From Curtobacterium aurantiacum (GTDB lineage: Bacteria; Actinomycetota; Actinomycetes; Actinomycetales; Microbacteriaceae): a DNA stretch of 64,000 bases. Under the pieces are notes generated by a model. It made no database searches and was not told the DNA's origin. It was given only the letters and a program-made list of their open reading frames with translations. Where the stretch lies: assembly GCF_018598555.1 (NCBI RefSeq), contig NZ_JAHEWN010000003.1:124001-188000 (forward strand), in the 5' to 3' direction. Below are positions 47,503-54,942 of this stretch, in pieces. The translations under genes were made by a program, and so were the position numbers. Position 1 is the first letter of the stretch. Every line of letters begins with the position of its first letter.

Positions 47503-48045
47503 TCAGGCGGTGAGGGCGCTCTCGATCGCGTCGACGAACGCCGGCAGGTCGTCCGGGGTGCGGGAGGTGATGAAGCCGCCGTCGACCTGGACCTCCTGGT
47601 CGACCCACTCGGCACCGGCGTTGCGCAGGTCGGTCCGCAGCGACGGGAACGAGGTGACGGTCTTGCCGGACAGCACACCCGCCTCGACGAGCGTCCACGG
47701 GCCGTGGCAGATCGCCGCGACCGGCTTGCTCGCCTCGGCGAAGGCCTGTACGAGCGTCGCCGCGCGGGACTCCTGGCGCAGCGTGTCGGCGTTGATCGTG
47801 CCGCCGGGGATCACGAGGGCGTCGAAGTCCTTCGCGTCGACACCGGCGATGGTGGTGTCGGGGTCGAGCGTCTGCCCCGGGTCCTTGTCGCCGACCAGGG
47901 TCTGGATCGTGCCGGTCTCCTTCGCCGCCACGGTCACCGAGGCGCCACGCTCGCGCAGCTGCTCGGTGGGGACGACGATCTCGTCCTGCTCCACGCCGTA
48001 GTTCGTCGTGATGACGAGGATCTTCTTGCCGTCGAGGGTTGCCAT
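47503..48045 (-). CDS. DJ-1/PfpI family protein
   Basis: A 180-residue class I glutamine-amidotransferase-like protein. The reactive Cys is in PVAAICHGPWTLVEAG (about residue 113), with ALVIPGGTINADTLR upstream and the Glu-containing TTNYGVEQDEIVVPTEQL near the N-terminus. This is the YhbO/PfpI type linked to stress protection and glyoxal detoxification. GGAAGGAG lies 7 nt before the ATG. Single gene beside the repeat locus at 48146-48451. Confidence 0.92.
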   Translation of the reverse strand: MATLDGKKILVITTNYGVEQDEIVVPTEQLRERGASVTVAAKETGTIQTLVGDKDPGQTLDPDTTIAGVDAKDFDALVIPGGTINADTLRQESRAATLVQAFAEASKPVAAICHGPWTLVEAGVLSGKTVTSFPSLRTDLRNAGAEWVDQEVQVDGGFITSRTPDDLPAFVDAIESALTA

Positions 48046-48479
48046 GATCGCTCCTTCCGCGGCCCGGTCGTTCCGGCCGCGCACCCGAGGGTCGTCGTGG
48101 TCGGCTGGGCAGGCGTGCAGGGGCCGGTCGGATGCCGGGTCGGGCGGTCGCGACACCCCGCTCACGTCCGCTTGGCGGTCACGAAGCGTCGGCTGGCCGC
48201 GACGCAGCCGACGGTTCCTGACCACTCGGCGCAGGCCGGGCGGGGTGTCCTGACCAGCCGGCGAGGCGCCGTGGACGCGCCCACCGGCGGCCTGGAGGCG
48301 CGGTGCGGGCCCGCCACGGGCCTCCAGGCCGCCATCCGGACGGTCGCAACACCCGGCTCACGTCCGCTTGGCGGTCACGAAGCGCCGGCTGGCGGCGGTG
48401 CAGCCGACGGTTCCTGACCACTCGGCGCAGGCCGGGCGGGGTGTCCTGACCGACGGGGCGTCCAGGACGGGCGCCGCGC
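48046..48479. repeat. Composite intergenic repeat locus
   Basis: 434 nt without a gene. Two 110-bp direct copies (48146-48255 and 48342-48451), about 90 % identical by eye, each start GGTCGCRACACCC and end GCGGGGTGTCCTGACC, so each unit has inverted ends. Between them is a hairpin with perfect 13-bp arms GGCGGCCTGGAGG (48286-48298) and CCTCCAGGCCGCC (48321-48333). Same layout as 21135-21398. Confidence 0.8.
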
Positions 48480-49133
48480 TCAGCCCCGGATGCGGAAGGC
48501 GTCGCCGTCGCGCTCGACGGTGAGCCCGTCGTAGCCGGGGATGCGGTGCAGCCCGTCGGTCACCGGGTGTTCGAGGGGACCGACGACGACCGTGGTGGCA
48601 CCGGAGGCGATGGCGGACTCGAGCCCGGCGGGGGCGTCCTCGAACGCCACGCAGTCGGCCGGGTCGACGCCGAGCAGAGCGGCACCGCGCAGGTAGCCGT
48701 CGGGGTGCGGCTTGCCGTGCTCGACGTCCTCCGAGGGCACGAAGGCCGCGGGCACGGCGAACCCGGCGGCCGCCATCCGGCCGGCGGCGAGGTCACGAGG
48801 GGCACTCGTCACGAGCGCCACCGGGACGCCGAGTTCGACGAGCCGCTGCACGAAGGCGACGGCACCGGGGATCTCGAGGATGCCCTCGGTGCTCGCGGTC
48901 TCCTCGGCGACGAGTTCCGCCGCGATCCGCTGCTGCTCGGCGAGGGGCAGGTCGGGCAGGAAGCGGCGCAGGGTGTCGATCGCCTGCCGCCCGTGCGAGA
49001 ACGCGAGGATCTCGTCGGGGTCGATGCCGTTCGCGTGGCCGAACCGGGTCCAGGTGGCCTCGACCACCGCGGTCGAGTCGACGAGGGTCCCGTCCATGTC
49101 GAAGAGGACCCCGGACGCCACGATGTCGATCAC
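48480..49133 (-). CDS. HAD-IA phosphatase (sugar-phosphatase type)
   Basis: A 217-residue HAD-IA protein. Motif I is VLFDMDGTLVDSTAVVEATW, motif II LVTSAPRDLAAGRM, motif III GKPHPDGYLRGA and motif IV CVAFEDAPAGLESAIASGA. The small helical cap fits DOG-type 2-deoxyglucose-6-phosphatases or sugar phosphatases. The GTG start has TAGGGT (49146-49141) 7 nt upstream, consistent with a leaderless mRNA. Substrate unknown. Confidence 0.9.
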   Translation of the reverse strand: MIDIVASGVLFDMDGTLVDSTAVVEATWTRFGHANGIDPDEILAFSHGRQAIDTLRRFLPDLPLAEQQRIAAELVAEETASTEGILEIPGAVAFVQRLVELGVPVALVTSAPRDLAAGRMAAAGFAVPAAFVPSEDVEHGKPHPDGYLRGAALLGVDPADCVAFEDAPAGLESAIASGATTVVVGPLEHPVTDGLHRIPGYDGLTVERDGDAFRIRG

Positions 49134-49189
49134 GCGCCCGACCCTAGTCCACGGGCCCGACCGTCCCGGTGGTCAGCGCGCGACCGGGG

Positions 49190-49939
49190 TCAGCGCGCCC
49201 GGACGTACCGGGTGAGCAGCACGTCGCCCGCACCGCGCAGCACGTGTGCCGGGCGCATCCGCCGGAGTTCCGGGGACGACCCGCGGGCGATCCGCGGCCC
49301 CTCGCCGCCCTCGAGCGACGGGTCGATCGTCAGGGTCAGCTCGTCGACGGCGTCCGCTGCGATGAGCGCCCCGAGGAACGACGGCCCGCCCTCGCAGTGG
49401 ATCGTGCCGAGCCCCCGGTCGGCCAGCAGACCCCGGATACGTCCGGAGTCCACCGAGCCCGGGTCGCCGTCCGCGCTGCAGGGCACGACGTCGGCGACCT
49501 CGGCGAGCACCCGCCCCGTCGACGAAGCGGCTGCCGTCGCCGACGTCAGGACGATCGGGCGCACCGGCGCCTCGGTGAACACCCGAGACCCGGGGTCGAG
49601 CGACAGTGAGCCGGTGACGATCGCGAACACGGGGTGGTCCGGCTTGCCGTGCGCCCGCCGCCAGGCGACGTCGGCGTCGTGCAGGACCATCGGCCCGTAG
49701 CCTTCATCACGGACGGTGCCGGCGGCGACGAGCACGACGTCGGCCACCCGGCGGAGCAGGTCGAAGACGCGCAGGTCGTCGTCGCCGCCGAGCGATCCGG
49801 ACACCCCGGCGGCCGAGGCAGAGCCGTCCAGCGTCGCGACGAAGTTCACCCGGAGCCAGGGGTCCCCGGCGTCGGCGGTGTAGAGCTCGAGCAGGTCGTC
49901 GTCGGACAGGTCCGCGATCGACGGCGGCAGGACGTTCAC
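49190..49939 (-). CDS. RibD C-terminal-type pyrimidine reductase family protein
   Basis: A 249-residue NADPH-dependent reductase of the dihydrofolate-reductase-like RibD_C family: WLRVNFVATLDGSASAAG at the N-terminus, VLVAAGTVRDEGYGPM, and GLGTIHCEGGPSFLGALIAADAVDELTLTIDPSL. Likely acts on a pteridine or pyrimidine intermediate. It may supply dihydrofolate reduction or riboflavin-type reduction; which one cannot be read. The GTG start overlaps the folP stop by 4 nt, so it belongs to the folE-folP operon. Confidence 0.86.
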   Translation of the reverse strand: MNVLPPSIADLSDDDLLELYTADAGDPWLRVNFVATLDGSASAAGVSGSLGGDDDLRVFDLLRRVADVVLVAAGTVRDEGYGPMVLHDADVAWRRAHGKPDHPVFAIVTGSLSLDPGSRVFTEAPVRPIVLTSATAAASSTGRVLAEVADVVPCSADGDPGSVDSGRIRGLLADRGLGTIHCEGGPSFLGALIAADAVDELTLTIDPSLEGGEGPRIARGSSPELRRMRPAHVLRGAGDVLLTRYVRAR

Positions 49940-50871
49940 GTGTTGTGCCTCGATTCCACCGGGGTCCGCCAGCCGAGTGTGGCCTCGACCATCCGCATCG
50001 CGTCGACGCTCTCGGCGACGTCGTGCATGCGGACGATCCGGGCGCCGAGCATCGCGCTCACGGTCGCGACGGCGAGCGATCCGGCAAGCCGTTCACCACG
50101 GGGGCGTCCGAGCGACTCCCCCACGAAGTCCTTGTTGGACACCGCGGCGAGCACCGGGTAGCCGAGCGCGACGACCTCGGGCAGCCGACGGGTGAGTTCG
50201 AGCGTGTGCACGGTGTTCTTGTGCAGGTCGTGGCCCGGGTCGACGATGATCCGTGACTCGGGGATGCCGGCGGCGAGCGCCCGGTCGACCCGTTCGCGGA
50301 GGAACGCCACGACCTGCCCCGCGACGTCGGCGTACTGCGGCGGAGCCGGCAGTCGCTGGCGCGGTGCTGCGAGCGAGTGCGTGATGACGACGGTGGCATC
50401 GGAGTCGGCGACCACGGCGGCCATCCGCGGGTCGGACAGGCCGGTCGTGTCGTTGACGACGCTGGCCCCGGCAGCGATCGCCGCTGCGGCGACCTCGGGC
50501 CGGAAGGTGTCGACGCTGATGACGACGTCGGACTCCTGCGCGAGCTGCTCGACGACGGGCACGACCCGGTCGATCTCGTCGGCGGCCGGCAGCTCCGGGC
50601 CGGGGGCGAACTTCACGCCGCCGATGTCGACCCAGTCGGCACCCTGCTCCGCTGCGCGGACCGAGGCCGCGACGGCCCGGTCGAGCTCGAAGGTCGCGCC
50701 GCGGTCGTGGAACGAGTCGGGGGTGCGGTTCACGATCGCCATCACGGCGATGCGGTGGTCGAAGTCGATGGTGCGGCGACCGAGCGTCCGGACCGGGTGG
50801 CGCAGGTCCGGCACGACCCAGCCGGGTCCAGCCGTGCCCGGTGCACCCGAGACGCTTTGGAGGCCCGTCAT
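49936..50871 (-). CDS. folP: Dihydropteroate synthase family protein, FolP2-like
   Basis: A 311-residue TIM-barrel protein of the DHPS family. MAIVNRTPDSFHDRGATF is the pterin-side loop 1. Loop 2, normally GGESTRPGA, is replaced by DIGGVKFAPGPELPAADE, as in mycobacterial FolP2, a paralogue reported to lack DHPS activity. DPGHDLHKNT and SNKDFVGESLGR complete the family signs. It lies directly after folE (4-nt overlap), which argues for a pterin role. Whether it is the functional DHPS of this organism is open. Confidence 0.88.
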   Translation of the reverse strand: MTGLQSVSGAPGTAGPGWVVPDLRHPVRTLGRRTIDFDHRIAVMAIVNRTPDSFHDRGATFELDRAVAASVRAAEQGADWVDIGGVKFAPGPELPAADEIDRVVPVVEQLAQESDVVISVDTFRPEVAAAAIAAGASVVNDTTGLSDPRMAAVVADSDATVVITHSLAAPRQRLPAPPQYADVAGQVVAFLRERVDRALAAGIPESRIIVDPGHDLHKNTVHTLELTRRLPEVVALGYPVLAAVSNKDFVGESLGRPRGERLAGSLAVATVSAMLGARIVRMHDVAESVDAMRMVEATLGWRTPVESRHNT

Positions 50872-51479
50872 GCGCCAGCCTCGGTGCTCACGTCGTGCCC
50901 GTCGCCGGTCGCACGCCCCGCGCCGATGAGCGCGATCGCCTCGGCCCGCCCCGCGGCGTCGGCCAACGAACCGGTCGCCGCCACCGTCACGGTCGTCGAA
51001 CCGGTCTGGCGCTCCCCACGCGTCGTGACGCACTGGTGCTGCGCGTCGAGGACCACGAGGACCCCCTCGGCACCGAGCCCCTCGGCGATGGTCGCGGCGA
51101 CCTGTTCGCCGAGTCGCTCCTGCAGCTGCGGTCGGGAGGCCACCGCGTCGAGCACCCTGGCCAGCGTGCCGAGCCCGATGAGCCGGTCGCCCGGTGCGTA
51201 CGCCAGGTGCGCGACGCCGAGGAACGGCAGCAGGTGGTGTTCGCAGACCGATCGGAACTTGACGTCGCGGACGATCACGAGCTCGCCGCGCTCCCCGTCC
51301 TCGGCGTGCACCGTGCCGTCGCGGGCGATGGCGACCGCGTCGATGCCGATCCCCGCGAAGAACTCGGCGTACGAGTCGGCGACCCGGGCCGGAGTGCGGG
51401 TGAGTTCGGGGCGGTCGGGATCCTCTCCGATGGCGAGCAGCAGCTCGCGCACGGCGGCCACGACGCGGGCACGGTCCAT
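50868..51479 (-). CDS. folE: GTP cyclohydrolase I
   Basis: The first enzyme of folate synthesis, converting GTP to dihydroneopterin triphosphate, 203 residues. RTPARVADSYAEFFAGI at the N-terminus, zinc ligands in SVCEHHLLPFLGVAHLAY and HQCVTTRG, and GLGTLARVLDAVASRPQLQERL all match FolE. The start is ATG 51479 (MDRARVV); a GTG at 51491 is a possible alternative. The operon order is folE, folP, reductase, all with 4-nt overlaps. folB and folK are not in the window. Confidence 0.95.
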   Translation of the reverse strand: MDRARVVAAVRELLLAIGEDPDRPELTRTPARVADSYAEFFAGIGIDAVAIARDGTVHAEDGERGELVIVRDVKFRSVCEHHLLPFLGVAHLAYAPGDRLIGLGTLARVLDAVASRPQLQERLGEQVAATIAEGLGAEGVLVVLDAQHQCVTTRGERQTGSTTVTVAATGSLADAAGRAEAIALIGAGRATGDGHDVSTEAGA

Positions 51480-51639
51480 GCGTGACGTCACCCGCTCATC
51501 CAACACCAGCCCTGGCCGGAGAACGCGAGCGGACACCCAGCGCGAGGCTCGCGGACGGCGTGGGACGGGCCTCCCGGCTGCTCCAACCTGTGAGACCCGT
51601 GTGACACGCTCGAAACCCAGCGTCCTTTAAACTCTCGTG

Positions 51640-53112
51640 GTGAGCGCCCCGCAGACCGACACCACGCCCCGGAACCGCTTCGCGACCGGCCTCGATCGAT
51701 TCTTCTCCATCACGCAACGCGGATCCTCGATCCCCCGCGAGGTCCGCGGTGGTGTCGTGTCCTTCGTGACGATGGCGTACATCGTCATCCTCAACCCCCT
51801 CATCCTCGGTGGGTTCAGCGCCGACCAGGCCGCGAAGGACGTCAGCGGCGGTTGGCTCGAGAACGCTCAGGTGGCGGCGGCGACCGGCCTCGTCGCGGGC
51901 GTCATGACCATCGCGATGGGCATCATCGCGAACCTGCCGTTCGGCATCGCCGCGGGGCTCGGCATCAACTCGTTCCTCGCCGTCAGCGTCGTGCAGCAGG
52001 TCACCTGGGCCGAGGCGATGGGTCTGGTCGTCATCAACGGTGTGATCATCGTGATCCTCGCGTTGACCGGCATCCGGACGATGATCTTCACCGCCGTCCC
52101 GGCCCAGCTCAAGGCTGCGATCACCGTCGGCATCGGCCTGTTCATCGCGTTCATCGGGCTCGTCGACTCCGGCTTCGTGCGCTCCTCCGGGCTCGCGTCG
52201 CCGCCGCTGCAGCTCGGCGAGGACGGCTCCGTCGGCGCCCTGCCGACCATCGTGTTCCTGATCGGCCTCATCATCATCGGCACGCTCATGGCCCGCCGGG
52301 TCAAGGGTGCGCTGCTCATCGGCATCGTCGCGACGACGATCATCGCGATCATCCTGCAGGCGATCTTCCAGGTGCCGACCTCGGTCGACTCGAAGACCGG
52401 CTGGAACCTCAACGCCCCCGGCCTGCCGAGCGCCCTGTTCGCCGTGCCGGACCTGTCGCTCGTCGGCCACGCCGACGTCTTCGGTGCCTTCACCCGCATC
52501 GGCCCGCTCGCCGCGTCGATGCTCGTCTTCACCCTCGTGTTCACGAACTTCTTCGACGCGATGGGCACCATGACCGGCCTGGCGAAGGCCGCCGGTGTCG
52601 CGAAGCCGGACGGCACGTTCCCCCGCCTGAAGTCGGCGCTCGTCGTCGAGGGCGTCGGCGCGATCGCCGGCGGTGGCGCCTCGGTGTCGTCGAACACCGT
52701 CTTCATCGACTCGGCCTCCGGCATCGGCGAGGGCGCCCGCACCGGCATGGCCTCGGTCGTCACCGGGCTGCTGTTCCTGGCGTCGATGTTCCTCACGCCG
52801 CTCACCCAGGTCGTCCCGCTCGAGGTCGCCGCCGCCGGACTCGTCGTCGTCGGTGCGCTCATGGTCGCGCAGGTCGCGGACATCTCGTGGTCGGACTTCG
52901 GCTCGGCCCTGCCGGCGTTCCTGACGATCGTCGTCATGCCGCTGACGTACTCGATCGCGAACGGCATCGGCGCTGGCTTCATCAGCTGGGTGCTCATCAA
53001 GCTGCTGTCCGGCCGTGGCCGTGAGGTCTCGTGGCTGCTCTACGTGGTCGCCGCTGGCTTCCTGCTGTACTTCGCGCGGGGGCCGCTGGAGGCGTTGCTC
53101 GGCGTCGGCTGA
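51640..53112 (+). CDS. NCS2/AzgA-type purine permease
   Basis: A 490-residue transporter of the AzgA subgroup for adenine, hypoxanthine and guanine. ITQRGSSIPREVRGGVVSFVTMAYIVILNP is the typical N-terminus. GIAAGLGINSFLAVSVV and FTNFFDAMGTMTGLAKAAG (TM8 motif) hold substrate-binding residues, and SVSSNTVFIDSASGIGEGARTG is the TM10 signature. About 14 membrane segments are present. TAAACT (51628-51633) ends 6 nt before GTG 51640, so a leaderless start there is preferred to GTG 51637. Confidence 0.93.
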   Translation: MSAPQTDTTPRNRFATGLDRFFSITQRGSSIPREVRGGVVSFVTMAYIVILNPLILGGFSADQAAKDVSGGWLENAQVAAATGLVAGVMTIAMGIIANLPFGIAAGLGINSFLAVSVVQQVTWAEAMGLVVINGVIIVILALTGIRTMIFTAVPAQLKAAITVGIGLFIAFIGLVDSGFVRSSGLASPPLQLGEDGSVGALPTIVFLIGLIIIGTLMARRVKGALLIGIVATTIIAIILQAIFQVPTSVDSKTGWNLNAPGLPSALFAVPDLSLVGHADVFGAFTRIGPLAASMLVFTLVFTNFFDAMGTMTGLAKAAGVAKPDGTFPRLKSALVVEGVGAIAGGGASVSSNTVFIDSASGIGEGARTGMASVVTGLLFLASMFLTPLTQVVPLEVAAAGLVVVGALMVAQVADISWSDFGSALPAFLTIVVMPLTYSIANGIGAGFISWVLIKLLSGRGREVSWLLYVVAAGFLLYFARGPLEALLGVG

Positions 53113-53138
53113 CGCTTGCTGCTGGGCTGGGGCCTGGC

Positions 53139-53226
53139 GCGAGACGCCGTCGTGTCATCGAGACGCCGCCGAATCCGGCGGCGTCTCGACGTTTCCGGGG
53201 CGTCTCCGCAAGACACCGGCGTCTTC
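53139..53226. repeat. GACGCC palindromic element, copy 2
   Basis: A perfect inner hairpin CGAGACGCCGCCG-AATC-CGGCGGCGTCTCG (53159-53188) lies between outer arms GCGAGACGCCG (53139-53149) and GACACCGGCGTCTTCG (53212-53227). It sits between convergent genes. Confidence 0.78.
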
Positions 53227-53243
53227 GGCCTGGAGGCCCGTGC

Positions 53244-53696
53244 TCAGTCCGGCAGGTCGCTCGGCGTGGCCTCGTGGTGGCGCTGGTCCTGGGTGCGACG
53301 GTCTTCCTTCATGCCCGCCTCGAACAGGTGGCGGCGGCCCTGCACGAGCTCGTCGCGCGCGGTGCGCTCGAGTTCCTTGGCGAGGGCGTAGTAGCCGTCG
53401 TCGTAGTCCTCGACGATCTGGAACGTCCAGCGGCCCGCGATGACGTTGCGGCCCACGAGTTCGGTGTCGATGCGCTCGGCGAGTTCGGTGTGCCCGGCCT
53501 TCCGCAGCTGCTCGACCGCCTCACCGAGGTTCAGGTCAGCGGTGCCGGTCAGCCGGTGGAACCCGTAGAGCAGACCGCGGGCGTGCTCGATGACCTCGAC
53601 CGCGGCGGACAGGCTGCCGAGCGCCTCGACCGTGGCCTCGGACACCCCCTCGGGAACCTGGTGCTGCGCGTCGGGGCCCTGTGCGTCGTTCGTCAT
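53244..53696 (-). CDS. Conserved actinobacterial protein of unknown function
   Basis: A 150-residue soluble protein, mostly helical and acidic (VSEATVEALGSLSAAVEVIEHARGLLYGFHRLTG...EAVEQLRKAGHTELAERIDTELVGRNVIAGRW). The GRW-TFQIVEDYDDGYY block and charged tail are distinctive, but I do not recognise a family. TAGACG lies 6 nt before the ATG, a weak match to the leaderless pattern. Single gene, separated from the toxin gene by 39 nt. Confidence 0.7.
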   Translation of the reverse strand: MTNDAQGPDAQHQVPEGVSEATVEALGSLSAAVEVIEHARGLLYGFHRLTGTADLNLGEAVEQLRKAGHTELAERIDTELVGRNVIAGRWTFQIVEDYDDGYYALAKELERTARDELVQGRRHLFEAGMKEDRRTQDQRHHEATPSDLPD

Positions 53697-53735
53697 GGGT
53701 CCCGTCTACACGACGGCTGCCGAGGCCGAGCGCAG

Positions 53736-54080
53736 TCACTTCGTCTGGTTGGGGTGGTGGGTGTGCACGTCGGTGATGCACACCACCCGGTCATCCACGT
53801 CGAACGTGAACCAGATCCGGGCGCCGCGCTTCAACTCGAACTGACGACGCGTCCACTCCCGGCCGGAGTGTCGAACCACACCGAGTTCACCGCGCAGGGC
53901 GTGGCAGGACAGGTCCTCGGTCAACGGATCCATGGTCAGCCGATCCCACGCGGCAGTGACGGCGTTCCGCTGCACCGCCACCACATCGCGCCATCCCTGT
54001 TCCGCGCCACGCGTCCCGAAGACGATCGTGTACTCCGTCGAACGGATCGGCCGGGGGACCCCGCCGCGCCGGCCCGCCAC
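53736..54080 (-). CDS. RelE/ParE-like toxin of a second module
   Basis: A 114-residue protein resembling RelE-type toxins: STEYTIVFGTRGAEQGWRDVVAVQRNAVTAAWDRL (helical N-terminus) and GREWTRRQFELKRGARIWFTFDVDDRVVCITDVHTHHPNQTK (C-terminal strands with Arg and His). The GTG start at 54080 lies 4 nt after the antitoxin stop; the frame continues upstream within the antitoxin but is not coding there. Antitoxin-first order and a strong operator support the assignment. The target is inferred. Confidence 0.8.
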   Translation of the reverse strand: MAGRRGGVPRPIRSTEYTIVFGTRGAEQGWRDVVAVQRNAVTAAWDRLTMDPLTEDLSCHALRGELGVVRHSGREWTRRQFELKRGARIWFTFDVDDRVVCITDVHTHHPNQTK

Positions 54081-54084
54081 CGCG

Positions 54085-54549
54085 TCAGGGCTTCTCGACG
54101 CGGATCGGGTCAGCGAGGATCTCCGGCTCTCCGGTGTCCCAGCCCGCGGCGATCGCCTCGGCACTGTTGCGCCACGCCTGCATCTCGAGCAGGAGCCGGC
54201 GCGGCTGCCGGAGTGAGAACGAACCACGGGCGACGTCGACGATCTCCCGCGCGAAGCGCTGCTGGTCTGCTGCGCTCAGGAGCTTGATCCACGGGTACGG
54301 GATCGCCAGCCGATCGTGGAGCGGCAGCTGCTCGTTGAGCGTCACCGCAGCGATCAGCTGCGCCGCGATGTCCAGGACCGCGTCGTCGTCGTCGGACCGT
54401 TCCTTCGTGGTGAGGACGAGGGGTTTCCCGTCCCGACGCGTCACCTCGAGCGGAGCTTCCTCCGCCGCTGCGAACACCTGCTTGGCGTGGCGGGAGAGGT
54501 CTGAAGACTGCACCGACCGGCGGGATCGGGGCGGAGCGACGAGGGTCAT
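54085..54549 (-). CDS. Phd-like antitoxin with long C-terminal domain
   Basis: A 154-residue protein. Residues about 12-55 (RSVQSSDLSRHAKQVFAAAEEAPLEVTRRDGKPLVLTTKE) form a Phd/YefM-type N-terminal domain; the rest (LPLHDRLAIPYPWIKLLSAADQQRFAREIVD...LLEMQAWRNSAEAIAAGW) is a longer helical domain than in standard Phd. The ATG has TACGCT 6 nt upstream and no ribosome site, so leaderless. It is expected to bind the palindrome in its own promoter. Confidence 0.82.
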   Translation of the reverse strand: MTLVAPPRSRRSVQSSDLSRHAKQVFAAAEEAPLEVTRRDGKPLVLTTKERSDDDDAVLDIAAQLIAAVTLNEQLPLHDRLAIPYPWIKLLSAADQQRFAREIVDVARGSFSLRQPRRLLLEMQAWRNSAEAIAAGWDTGEPEILADPIRVEKP

Positions 54550-54555
54550 GGATCG

Positions 54556-54584
54556 AGCGTATTCAGAACGTGTTCTGAACGCAA
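54556..54584 (-). promoter_or_regulatory. Antitoxin promoter with operator in the spacer
   Basis: TTGCGT (54584-54579), a 17-nt spacer and TACGCT (54561-54556) form a promoter. The perfect 18-bp palindrome TTCAGAACGTGTTCTGAA (54562-54579) fills the whole spacer, ideal for autorepression. Confidence 0.75.
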
Positions 54585-54621
54585 TGGTCGGTTGCTCAGT
54601 CAGTGGTTGCCGCCTACCATT

Positions 54622-54635
54622 CGAACACACGTTCG
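54622..54635 (+). promoter_or_regulatory. LexA (SOS) box
   Basis: CGAACACACGTTCG fits the Gram-positive LexA consensus CGAACRNRYGTTYG exactly and extends to TTCGAAC-ACAC-GTTCGAA. It is 14 nt before a plus-strand start codon. Confidence 0.75.
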
Positions 54636-54649
54636 AACGAGGAGACCCA

Positions 54650-54916
54650 ATGATGATCACCGAGACGGCCGCCACCGTGTGGTGGGCCGAGGGGACGCCG
54701 ACGCGGCTGGTGTGGGCCGGACGGCGCTGGCGGGTGAGTGACACCCCCACCAGGCTGACCGTGACGCGCGCCGAGCTGCCCACCGCCATCACCCACGCAC
54801 CCGAGCGCACCGTGGGCTGGCGGTTCCAGGCGACCAGCGACGACGACGGAGAGGCTCTGGTGGTCGACATCGTCCCGCAGGGTGCCGGTTGGGGCGTGGC
54901 CCGGACGTGGACGTGA
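54650..54916 (+). CDS. DUF6504-like small protein, predicted SOS-induced
   Basis: An 88-residue protein (ATVWWAEGTPTRLVWAGRRWRVSDTPTRL...RTVGWRFQATSDDDGEALVVDIV). The VWW-x-GTP-R-W-GRR-RV-DTPT pattern resembles the small DUF6504-type partner found near ImuA/ImuB mutagenic polymerase genes in actinobacteria; no polymerase gene is adjacent here. AGGAG lies 5 nt before the ATG and a LexA box 14 nt before the start, so SOS induction is likely. Alternative start ATG 54653. Divergent from the second toxin-antitoxin operon. Confidence 0.75.
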   Translation: MMITETAATVWWAEGTPTRLVWAGRRWRVSDTPTRLTVTRAELPTAITHAPERTVGWRFQATSDDDGEALVVDIVPQGAGWGVARTWT

Positions 54917-54942
54917 GCGGCCCGGACCGCTACCGTCCGGAC

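Noticed and set aside
48146-48451. Insertion sequence
   Set aside because: No transposase frame inside or beside the repeats; if mobile it would be non-autonomous.
50859-50867. GGAGGCCCG intergenic motif at the folP start
   Set aside because: It is the coding sequence of folP codons 2-4 and not intergenic.
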